Shown: positions 1 to 8,900 of the stretch, one piece after another
Layout: each line of letters begins with the position of its first letter
How positions within the stretch are numbered: the stretch's first letter is position 1
Origin: GCA-2684655 sp045105235
GTDB taxonomy: Bacteria > Planctomycetota > UBA1135 > UBA2386
Length of the DNA stretch: 64,000 nt
NCBI GenBank assembly: GCA_045105235.1
Contig: JBGCDH010000059.1
Span: 1 to 64,000 of the forward strand
Direction: 5' to 3'
The notes under the pieces: generated by a model
What the model saw: the letters and a program-made list of their open reading frames with translations, nothing else
What the model was told of the DNA's origin: nothing
Databases searched by the model: none
Position numbers and translations under genes: made by a program

Positions 1-37
1 CCGGATAAGACCCCATCTACCAGATGCACTACACTAG
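1..37 (-). repeat. CTAG-flanked dispersed element, copy A (cut by window edge)
   Basis: On the minus strand this reads CTAG, then TGTAGTGCATCTGGTAGA, then a G-rich stretch and TTATCCGG, which is where the window ends. It matches the left arm of the longer copies at 38790 and 49700, so this copy lies in the opposite orientation and its remainder is outside the window. The CTAG at 34-37 contains the stop codon of the neighbouring glycosyltransferase. Only about 37 bp are visible. Confidence 0.75.
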
Positions 38-1002
38 CCAACGCCTCGCTCAAGCCGCCTGCCAAGCCACCGATAGAACCCGCTTCGCAAACGGCCGCGG
101 GCCAACCCCGCCCTGGCGCCAAGGTATTGCCCCCAACATTGCCATCTGCAGTAGTCGATCGTCCACTTGATTGCCTGGCCCTCCTCTTCATCCGACAGCT
201 TTAGCCCTCGCACATACGTGACGTGCTCTTCCGTGCACTGGACAATCCCCTTCTTGAGCGCCTGGCGCGTAGGAATTCCAACCAATCCGAACAGCTGGCT
301 CAAATTGCGGTGATCACAAAATGTGCGCTTCCCCTCGGCCCACGCTGAGCGATCGTGACTGTGAACAACCTCGGCCTCGCCCTGATGCGCGATAGCGAAC
401 CCCGCCTGGATGACACGCTTGCCGAAGAAGATGTCTTCACCGAACCGACGAGGGCCGAACGGAAAACGCTCCCACACCGTTCGCCTGATCGCCGACGCGA
501 CATTGTCGAACGCGCAGGTCAGCAGTTGCTCCATCGGCGGCAGACTAGACAGGTCGCAGCCAGTGGCAAGCTGACGTTTGCTCAAGACCTCACCACGCCC
601 TGGCCAACCTAGAATGCGCCGCTTCAGAATCGGCTGACAATTTGTTCGCGGCACCTGCCTACACCAAGCACCAGCCACTTCGTCTTCGACGAACGGCGCA
701 AGCATCTTCGCGAGCCAATCCGACCCCACCAGAGTCGCGTCTTGCACCAACAGTATGCAGATGTCACCAGTAGCTTTTTGAATCCCTCGATCGCGCGTAC
801 TGCCGTGGTCGAACTCAGACTGTGGGATCACCTCAACGTCGAAGCCGGCGCCCCTAAGCCGCTCTTGCGTGCCATCTGTAGACCCACTATCGATCGCGAT
901 CAGCTCATCAAAGCGAGCTTCCTTGAGCGCCAATATCGCCGCCAAGACCTCATCCAAGAGAGGCCCGGCGTTCCAAGTCGGCATGACTAGAGAGGTGCGC
1001 AT
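34..1002 (-). CDS. GT2 family glycosyltransferase, rhamnosyltransferase-like
   Basis: A 322-residue cytoplasmic glycosyltransferase that probably adds a sugar from a nucleotide donor to a growing surface glycan. The GT-A fold is shown by the N-terminal MPTWNAG strand, the DSGSTDGT nucleotide-binding motif, a VQDAT segment in the DxD position, and GEDIFFGKRVIQAG near the acceptor site. The HGSTRDRGI segment is typical of the rhamnosyltransferase-like branch of GT2; the actual sugar is not shown. An upstream extension to 1218 is open, but the ATG at 1002 lies directly before the conserved first strand, so I chose it. It is divergent (81 bp) from the GT4 gene at 1084. Its TAG stop lies in the CTAG of repeat copy A. 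Confidence 0.85.
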   Translation of the reverse strand: MRTSLVMPTWNAGPLLDEVLAAILALKEARFDELIAIDSGSTDGTQERLRGAGFDVEVIPQSEFDHGSTRDRGIQKATGDICILLVQDATLVGSDWLAKMLAPFVEDEVAGAWCRQVPRTNCQPILKRRILGWPGRGEVLSKRQLATGCDLSSLPPMEQLLTCAFDNVASAIRRTVWERFPFGPRRFGEDIFFGKRVIQAGFAIAHQGEAEVVHSHDRSAWAEGKRTFCDHRNLSQLFGLVGIPTRQALKKGIVQCTEEHVTYVRGLKLSDEEEGQAIKWTIDYCRWQCWGQYLGARAGLARGRLRSGFYRWLGRRLERGVG

Positions 1003-1083
1003 GGTGCCGGATGTTGCCCAACGGCCGCCCAAGACGCCAGCGGCGCCTCGTGATAGACCGATCGGACGGCTACTTTCCCAACG

Positions 1084-2358
1084 ATGCGCCTGCTCTACGT
1101 CGTGCACCAGTTCTTCCCCGACTGCCACTCGGGCACCGAGCAGTATTGCCTCGCCATTGCGCGCGAAGCCGAGCGACGCGGCGCAGACGTCACCGTGCTC
1201 TCTCTTGATTGGCGTCACGACCGGGAGAAGCCGCCCGTCGAGGTCGCTGCCACGAGCTTTGAGGGCATCCGAGTCCTACGCCTCAACCACTGGCGCAAAC
1301 TCAACCCCAACGACATCCTTCGCGACTACCAGAATCGCCACCTAGAAGGATTCTTCCAAGAGGTGATGGAAGACCTACAGCCGCAGGCCGTGCACTTTTT
1401 CCACCTCCGCCAGATCGGGAGCAACCTGATCCACGTCGCCAATCGCTTTGGTGCGCGAACCGTCGTGAACCTGATGGATTTCTGGTATCTGTGCCCCAGA
1501 TTTACGCTCTTGCGCAGCGACAATACGCTGTGCGACGGGCCACCAGACGGCGGCCTAGGCTGCATCGCATGCGAGTATCCCGGCCTTGAGGGGTTCGAGC
1601 CCTCGCCAGGACCTGCGCCGCTGTCTGAAATGCAGCCAGCGCGACTACGAGCCCTACTAGATCGCCCGGAGAGGCAGCTTCGCAACCTTAAAGCAGCGGA
1701 CACGATTGCCGCGCCATCGCGCTTCCTCGCCAAAATGTTCGAACGCAACGGACTGCCGCAAGAGAGAATGACCATCGTCCCGTATGGGCTGCCCAGCGAC
1801 CGCATTCTGCGACGCGACAGAAAGCTCCCGAATACCCCGCTTCGAATCTCATTCTGCGGAGTGCTATCGCCTTGGAAAGCTCCCAGACTGCTCGTCGACG
1901 CAGTGTGTGCCAGCACGGCAGCATTCAAGCTCACTGTGCACGGCCGCACGGACGAGCCGATGTTCCAAAGCTATATCGACAACATGGTCGAAGCCGCGGA
2001 CGGCAACGAGAACATCCAGTTTCCCGGCCCCTATGGCAGCGAAGAAATTGGAGACGTCTTTGACCAGACGGACATCCTCGTTGTGCCCAGCGTCTGGTAC
2101 GAGAACACCCCTTTCGTGGTGCTCGAGGCGTTCGCAGCGGGAGTTCCAGTCGTGGCATCGGACCTGGGCGGGCTCAGCGAACTCATCAACGAGAGCAACG
2201 GCTGGCTATTCGAAGCAGGTGATACCCACGCACTAAAGGCGCTCCTCGAAGCGCTGGCCAAAGACCCCGACCAGATCCTCAAGCGCACCCCAGCAAGCCC
2301 GCCGTCGATTGCCGAAAACTACGACACGTTCGATGCGATGTACCGCCAAAGGACCTAG
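1084..2358 (+). CDS. GT4 family glycosyltransferase
   Basis: A 424-residue GT-B glycosyltransferase, probably transferring a sugar from an NDP-sugar with retention of configuration. It opens with MRLLYVVHQFFPDCHSGTE, the usual N-terminal Rossmann start with a glycine-rich acceptor loop. The C-terminal donor domain shows the family E-x7-E motif (ENTPFVVLE) followed by AFAAGVPVVASDLGGL. Several cysteines sit around residues 140-165 (LCPRF, CDGPP, GCIACEYP); such a Cys-containing insert is common in this GT4 branch and may be structural. It is the first plus-strand gene of the glycan cluster and is followed by 245 bp in which I see no gene. Acceptor and donor cannot be read from the sequence. 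Confidence 0.85.
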   Translation: MRLLYVVHQFFPDCHSGTEQYCLAIAREAERRGADVTVLSLDWRHDREKPPVEVAATSFEGIRVLRLNHWRKLNPNDILRDYQNRHLEGFFQEVMEDLQPQAVHFFHLRQIGSNLIHVANRFGARTVVNLMDFWYLCPRFTLLRSDNTLCDGPPDGGLGCIACEYPGLEGFEPSPGPAPLSEMQPARLRALLDRPERQLRNLKAADTIAAPSRFLAKMFERNGLPQERMTIVPYGLPSDRILRRDRKLPNTPLRISFCGVLSPWKAPRLLVDAVCASTAAFKLTVHGRTDEPMFQSYIDNMVEAADGNENIQFPGPYGSEEIGDVFDQTDILVVPSVWYENTPFVVLEAFAAGVPVVASDLGGLSELINESNGWLFEAGDTHALKALLEALAKDPDQILKRTPASPPSIAENYDTFDAMYRQRT

Positions 2359-2603
2359 ATCGCCCGTGGCGCCGATGCCATGGATCGGCCAGCGGCGGAC
2401 CTGTTGCGAACACCGATAGGGAAGGTCGTATTGGCGTGCCAGCAGCCAAGAGCGGCTTCCTCGCGCGCCAGAAATCTGTCGCAACGACCCGACTTTCAAC
2501 CAGTCCATCCGGTAGCGTTCTCCGCCCTCTCTGTCCCCCGCGTGCGGCGACCTGACTACAGCATCGTCGTCCGGTAGATCCAACCGCCGAACTCCTCGCT
2601 CAC

Positions 2604-3722
2604 ATGCCGACGACCCTCGCTCTCGTTTCCTACTGCAAGGCGGACGTCATCGATCTGGTGATTCGCTCAGCCGCCGCGGGGACGGTGCGCCCCGACCTTG
2701 TCGTCGTATCAGACGACGGATCCGACGACGGCACCCCAGACATCGCCGAACAGGCGTGCAAAGACGCCGGCTTGCCGCACCGCATTCTACGCCACCCACG
2801 CGTCGGCCTGTATCGCTTGCAGACCATGCGGAATGCGGCGATCGCGGAGGCACTTGATGGCCCGATCTTGCTGTCGGATTCAGACTGCATCCTGGCGCCC
2901 CGCACGCTCGAGGCACATGCCCGCATTCACGCGGAGTACCCTCTAGCTGTCGGCACCGGAACGAGATTCGAGTATCTTGAGGGTACGTCTGGCGAGTTCA
3001 CGAGCATGTATAGCACGCTTGAGTTCGCCCACGCCGGGCGCCCAACCTACATCGTGCCGTTCGGCGCAAACATGTCGTTCACCAAGACGCTCTGGCGACA
3101 GCTCGGCGGCTTCGATCGCAGTTACGAAGGCCGCTACGGCTTCGACGACCACGAGTTTGTGTTGCGTGCCGAGCAGTTTGGAGCGGTTGTACACTCGGAT
3201 CCGAGCGCCTACGTCTATCATTGCCCGCACGACACAATCTTCGGCAACCGCGATCCTGGCAGCAACGCGACGATCTTCGCCGAGACATTTGACGTCGACT
3301 ACGGCAAAGCGCAGCACGACTTCATCCAAGGAGAAGTCTTGCCGGGGTATTGGCGCGGCGAACGGCGCTCGTCCCTGCTTGGTGCGCATGAGACCCTGGA
3401 TTCGTATGGCGCTCCACCCGGCTATCACCCACCACCTCACGTTCGGTACACGAGGTCACTGGCGCCACTGCGAGCCGAAGTCGAACAAGTCGTTGGCGCA
3501 TCCTCTGAAGAGCAGTTCGAGCAGCTAAGGACACGGATGGGCAAGGTCGACACGAACCGTATGCCCATGCACTACGCGTCCACCCACCTGACCGAGCGAC
3601 TTAAGCGGCTGCTGCTCGAAGCCCATCGGCCCTACGGGTCACGGGACACGCGAAACAACCTCGAATCCTGGCTTGAATGGGAGGCTGCGGTCTCCGGCTC
3701 AAGAACGCCAGCAAAGAACTAG
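2604..3722 (+). CDS. GT2 family glycosyltransferase with galactosyltransferase-like C-terminal part
   Basis: A 372-residue GT-A enzyme. It has the nucleotide-binding SDDGSDDGT motif near residue 35, a DSDC segment in the DxD metal position near residue 93, and a FDRSYEGRYGFDDHEF segment that resembles the galactosyltransferase C-terminal region following GT2 in polymerising or hexosamine-adding enzymes. No signal peptide or membrane segment is seen, so it should act in the cytoplasm. It sits 8 nt before the next glycosyltransferase (ATG at 3731), so the two are very likely co-transcribed. The donor specificity is not determinable here. Confidence 0.82.
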   Translation: MPTTLALVSYCKADVIDLVIRSAAAGTVRPDLVVVSDDGSDDGTPDIAEQACKDAGLPHRILRHPRVGLYRLQTMRNAAIAEALDGPILLSDSDCILAPRTLEAHARIHAEYPLAVGTGTRFEYLEGTSGEFTSMYSTLEFAHAGRPTYIVPFGANMSFTKTLWRQLGGFDRSYEGRYGFDDHEFVLRAEQFGAVVHSDPSAYVYHCPHDTIFGNRDPGSNATIFAETFDVDYGKAQHDFIQGEVLPGYWRGERRSSLLGAHETLDSYGAPPGYHPPPHVRYTRSLAPLRAEVEQVVGASSEEQFEQLRTRMGKVDTNRMPMHYASTHLTERLKRLLLEAHRPYGSRDTRNNLESWLEWEAAVSGSRTPAKN

Positions 3723-3730
3723 CACGAACT

Positions 3731-5956
3731 ATGCGCATCTGCCTGATCACGCACGAATACGAACCGTTTCCCGGCGGCGGCATCGCCACCTACACGGACG
3801 CCGCTTCACGAGAGCTTGCGGCGCGGGGTCACGAAGTGCATGTCATCACCAATCGCGCCACGTATGGCTCAAACGCCATCGAGCACAACGTGCCGGTATG
3901 GAAGGACGGCAACCTGACCGTGCACCGGCTGGCGCTGTTCAACCGCGACAAGAAGCCACAGCCGCAGCGGCGCTTCCTTGAGACCAATCCAAAATCGTAT
4001 CCCCGCCCCGAGTCCATGTGGCCGTTTACGGCCTCCAACTTGGCGGCCGCGCACATCGCCGAATACGTCGCATCGCTGCACAAAACGGTCGGCCTCGATA
4101 TTCTTGAAGTGCCGGAATACTTCGCCGAGGCCTTCTACATTGAACGCCAGCGTCGCTCCGGGCGCCGCGCGGAGTTCCCGCCCGTCTGCATCATCGGCCA
4201 CACAAGTTCTCGCCAACTGCTGAGTGTCAGCCGCCTAGTCAACGAACTGGGCCGCACGCGACAGCGCGAGATGATGTCGCGAGAGGATTACTGTATCCGC
4301 ACAGCCGACGCGCTACAGACCCCGAGCGAAAGCTTGATGCAGCGCTACCGCGACCAGTTCGGCGCAGTTCTGTCCGAGCACAAGCTCGTGCTCCCCTACT
4401 ACCTCGACGTATCCGAAGCGGCGGACGAACTGCCCCCAAGGCTACGTGGTCGGCGCTACATCTGCGCCGTCGGCCGCATCGAGCCGCGCAAGGGCTCTGA
4501 CGTACTCCTGCGCGCATTCGCCAAGATCACGGACAAGTATCCCGACGTACAGCTGGCCTACTTTGGCCGCGAGGCATGGCGGGCAGGGGAATCGTTCGCC
4601 GACCTTGTCGACGAAGAGCTCACCGACGAACAGCAAAAGCGCCTGCTGTTCATGGGCAACCGAGCCCGCGCGGAGGTGCTGCGTTCGGTGCAGGAGTCGG
4701 CCGTGTTCGCGCACCCGGCGCCATGGGACAACTACCCCAACTCCGTGCTCGAAGCTATGGCCGTTGGCGCCACGTGCCTGGTGTCTGATAGCGGCGGGCA
4801 AGGCGAGATGGTCGAAGACGGCAAGAGCGGCATCGTGCGGGCAGCTGGCGACGTCGACGCCTACGCCGAAGCTCTCGACCAGCTACTCTCGGATCCGCAG
4901 CTAGCGAAACGCTACGGCGAAGGCGCTAAGGAGCGCGTCGCGTTCTTGACCAACGCAGACCGAGTCACTGGCATCAAGGTCGAGTTCTTCGAAAAGATCG
5001 CAGCGGCCGAGCAGGCCGCGCTGGCGTCGGCGCCGCCGACAATCAACATTCCTGGATTGGGCGCACCGCGCAAGGCAAACCTCGGTCCCGGCATGGTCGT
5101 CATCGACGCTGGCACCGCCAACAGCACCATGCTAACGGCCACCGCCGACAGCGTGCAGGACCAGCTGCTGGGGCAAGACGGCTGGCGCGTCTACGTCATC
5201 GCCAACGAGGACATCAGCGTCGGCATACCCAACGACTGGCAGGTCCTGCACCCGCTCGCCCGCATGCCGTGGCAGGGTGCCGACGAAGGGACCCTCGTTG
5301 CGTTCCTGCGGGCTGGTGTGCGCTTCGACCGCGACGGCCTCGCCAATCTCGCCGACAGCGCCCGCAACCACTCCGACTATGGCGGCGCTTTTGCGTGGCT
5401 TCGCACCAAGAACGTCCAGCACTTCCCGTTCGCCCAAGACTCTGGCGTAGCCGAACTACTCGCCGAAGGGTCAACGGTCCAGGCGGCGTTTTGCACGCAC
5501 GCAGAGCGGCTAAAGGGCTTCCCGGATCTGGCCGGACTTGGCTCAAGCCGCTCACGCATGGTCGCACTGATGGCCGCCTCCGCGGCGCAGGCCAATGCCG
5601 CATGCGTGCACACGGGCGCGCTCGAAGGCGACGACTACGGTCCGATGTCGACCGTCGACGAAGAAACACAGGGCCTAGCCATTGGCTGGCTTCAGGTGCT
5701 TGGACTCATCCCAGACCATGTGCTGGCGATGTTTAGCCGCCAAATCAGGATCATCGAGGGCAAGGCGACCCGAGTAGCCGACCACGGCATGCTCAAGGAA
5801 CTTGAAGAGTTGCGTGAGATTCGCAACCAACATGAGAAACTGAAGTCGCACCGCCTGGTGCGAGTTCTTCGCAAAGCTGGCGTCTTCAACGCCATGCGAC
5901 GGCTAAGCTCGAAATCTTCGGGATTCATCGGACCGGGCGCCAACAGGTCCAAGTGA
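3731..5956 (+). CDS. GT4 glycosyltransferase with a C-terminal degenerate glycosyltransferase-like tail
   Basis: A 741-residue protein. Residues 1 to about 420 form a GT-B enzyme: MRICLITHEYEPFPGGGIAT at the start, AVGRIEPRKGSDVLLRAF at the beginning of the donor domain, and DNYPNSVLEAMAVGAT in the E-x7-E position, where the first acidic residue is Asp. Residues from about 450 to 690 form a second alpha/beta region (VIDAGTANSTM, VAFLRAGVRFDRDGL) that looks like a GT2-type fold without a clear DxD, followed by a short Glu/Arg-rich helix. The ATG at 3731 was preferred over an in-frame start at 3677 because it begins the conserved strand and lies just after the previous stop. It precedes the 1606-residue enzyme by 15 nt. 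The tail could be a non-catalytic partner domain. Confidence 0.82.
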   Translation: MRICLITHEYEPFPGGGIATYTDAASRELAARGHEVHVITNRATYGSNAIEHNVPVWKDGNLTVHRLALFNRDKKPQPQRRFLETNPKSYPRPESMWPFTASNLAAAHIAEYVASLHKTVGLDILEVPEYFAEAFYIERQRRSGRRAEFPPVCIIGHTSSRQLLSVSRLVNELGRTRQREMMSREDYCIRTADALQTPSESLMQRYRDQFGAVLSEHKLVLPYYLDVSEAADELPPRLRGRRYICAVGRIEPRKGSDVLLRAFAKITDKYPDVQLAYFGREAWRAGESFADLVDEELTDEQQKRLLFMGNRARAEVLRSVQESAVFAHPAPWDNYPNSVLEAMAVGATCLVSDSGGQGEMVEDGKSGIVRAAGDVDAYAEALDQLLSDPQLAKRYGEGAKERVAFLTNADRVTGIKVEFFEKIAAAEQAALASAPPTINIPGLGAPRKANLGPGMVVIDAGTANSTMLTATADSVQDQLLGQDGWRVYVIANEDISVGIPNDWQVLHPLARMPWQGADEGTLVAFLRAGVRFDRDGLANLADSARNHSDYGGAFAWLRTKNVQHFPFAQDSGVAELLAEGSTVQAAFCTHAERLKGFPDLAGLGSSRSRMVALMAASAAQANAACVHTGALEGDDYGPMSTVDEETQGLAIGWLQVLGLIPDHVLAMFSRQIRIIEGKATRVADHGMLKELEELREIRNQHEKLKSHRLVRVLRKAGVFNAMRRLSSKSSGFIGPGANRSK

Positions 5957-5971
5957 CGCCTTCGCCTACGT

Positions 5972-8900
5972 ATGCGGATTGCCCTCCTTTCCTATGAGTA
6001 TCCTCCCGAAACCGGGTTCGGTGGAATCGGCACCTATACGCATTACCAGGCGCATGCTCTGACGCGCCTGGGGCATGAAGTCACGGTCTTCTCAGGCGCA
6101 AAAAGGCCACTGAGATCTCGAGCCGCGGACGGCAGCGTCACCGTGATCCGCAATTGGACGAAGCAACGATTGGGGCCGCTCGCCAGTTCGCGCACGCACG
6201 AGCTCGGTTGGTTCAACAACCGCCTCGACACCGCCGTCAACATGTATGCCAGCCTGCGTCGCGAGCTGGAAGCCGGCCAGTTCGACATCGTCGAAATGCC
6301 CGAGTGCGGAGCCGAAGGCGCTCTGGTCAATACGATGCTCGACCTGCCAACGGTCGTGCGGCTGCATTCGCCCGCCGAGCTGATCATGCCCACATACAAC
6401 ACGGGGCAGGTCGACCGCATGATGACGGCGACCATGGAGCGCATGGCGCTGTCGGGCGCGCGCGCCGTCACTTCGTGTTCCCACTGGCTCGCCAAAGCTG
6501 CCATCGACACGATCGGCATTCGGCAGCCGATTCAGGTCATCCCCAACGGGCTCGACTTGCGGACGTTCGACGCAGATGAAGGCATCGACATCTGCGAGAA
6601 GTGGGGCATCCCACGCGACGCCACCAAGATCTTCTTCGCCAACCGCCTTGAGCCGCGCAAGGGCACCAAGGTGCTCGAGGAAATCTGCGCTCCCCTGCTC
6701 AAGCAGTTCGAAGACCTGGTCATCGTGCTCGCGGGTGCCGACCTTGACGGCTGGTTTGAGCGCGAGCTGCAGGCGACTCTCGACTCCGACGAGCTGCGCA
6801 GCCGGGTCATCGCCATCGGCCGCATCAGCCAGTCCGAAGTGCGGGCGTGCCTGAAGCAAACGGACATCTTCTTGCTTGCCAGCATTTGGGAAAACGCGCC
6901 GTATTCGCTGCTCGAAGCCATGGCCGCCGAGCGCGCGATCGTCGCCTCCGACTGTGGCGGCATCCCGGAAATGCTGCGGCACGGCCTCGACGGGTTGGTA
7001 GCGGCAACGGGTCAGGCCGATTCATTCCAACGCAGCCTTGAGAAGCTGCTTGCCGCCCGCAACCTCCGCGAGCGCCTCGGCCGCTCGGCTCGGCAACGCG
7101 TCGAAAGCCGCTTCACCGATGTGACCATGGCCGAGCGATCGCTCGACTACTACAGCTGGGTTCTCGGCAGCAGCCGATCCGGCGGCACCGCCGACACCGC
7201 CGGGAAAGAGGCAGTACGGGCTTCCGCTGGCAAGCAGACCATTACTGAATCCAACTGGTTCTTCGTCCGGTGGCTCGCCGGCGGCAATACCGGCTCGATT
7301 CCGACCGTGTTCGATGCGGCTGGCGACGCGCCCCTGGCCAAGCTGGGCCTCGACGAGCTCGCGTTCGTCAAGCACACCCTGACGCGCACGTTCTGGTCTT
7401 CGGCGTTCCGCGACCACGACGGCTTCGCCGCCTTCATCAAGGAACTCGATCAGCTCTACCGCGACACGGCACTAGCGCGCAGCAGGGATTCTCGTAGTCG
7501 CGACCGCAAGGAGCTGGTCTACCCAGCCGCCAACCACGTGCTGTTTGATAGCGACAAGGCTGTCAGTACTTTGGCGAGTGAGGCCTGGCGGGTAGAGACC
7601 AGCCCAACGTTCTCAGCGTGGATCGCCCGCTGTGCAGGAGACGACGCCTTTCGCGAACGCGCACTGCGCTCGATCGCGACGCGCCACCTGCTGATCCGCG
7701 GCACCCGACGCAAGGCAACGAAGGAAGGCCTAGACGCGCTTCGCTGGCTCTACCGTTCGCCGGCCCACCGCACCGCGCTCCTCACCGCAGACGAGCAGGC
7801 TTTTGAATCGGAAACGTTCGGCAAGGCCCTGCGCGGCGACATCGCCGAACTCGGCCTACACGCCCCCATGCGCCGACCGCGGGTATTCGGTCGCAAGAAG
7901 GCCAACGCACGCAAGGCTGGCGACAACGACGAAGCCTCGGTTGCCGAGGTGACGGTGCTGATTCCCTCATACAACCACGAGCGCTACATCGCGGCAGCGA
8001 TGCAGAGTGCACTGGAGCAGACGGTGGCAACCCGCGTGCTGGTCGCCGACGACGGCAGCAGCGACGGCACCTTCGCGACGGCAAGCTCGCTCAAGGACCC
8101 GCGCGTTGTCGTCAAGCGCAACGAACACAACCTAGGACTCGGACGATCGATTGCAGCCGCACTCGACACCATCGACACCGAGTTCGTCGCGATCCTCAAT
8201 TCTGACGACTTGTTTCACCCCAAGCGCCTCGAGCGCTGCCTGGAGGTCCTTACTGCCACCGACGGGGCCGAAGTCGCCGCGACTGCGCTTCAGGTGATGG
8301 ATCCCAGCGACGCCGCGCTAACCGCCGAGTCCGCATGCATCACCGACGTCGGGCCTCGGGCGCTACAGTGGCTGCGCTGGTACGAAAGCTACTGCGCCGG
8401 AGTCGAACTCACGCCGGGTGATCCGCCGAGCGAACAGGTCGACGCACTGCTGGCGGCGAACTTCTTGGTCAGCAGCTCGAACATCGTCTGCCGCACGAGC
8501 TGGCTGCGCGACCGCATCGAACGCGTCGTGCCGCTGCGCTACTGCCTCGATTGGCGCATCTTCTTGGACGCCGCGCTTGAGGGCTCCCTCGCCTACATCG
8601 CCGAACCGCTGCTCGGCTACCGACTGCACGACTCCAACACGGTTTGGTTCGAAGGAGAAATGCGGCACGACTACGTGCACGAGGTAAACTTCGTCATCGC
8701 CGAGACACTGAAGACGCTCGCTGCCAACCACAGGCAGGTTGCGAGGAACGATTCAGAGACTGCCGAATCCCAAGCCAGCACCCCAGCCACAACGGCCGAA
8801 GAACTGGCGCGCTTGCTAACCGGCCCAGTGCGCGCTCACGGCGAAGCCGATGCGAACGCGATCGCATGGTCGCTGCTCGCGGGCCGCCCACTCGAGCTCG

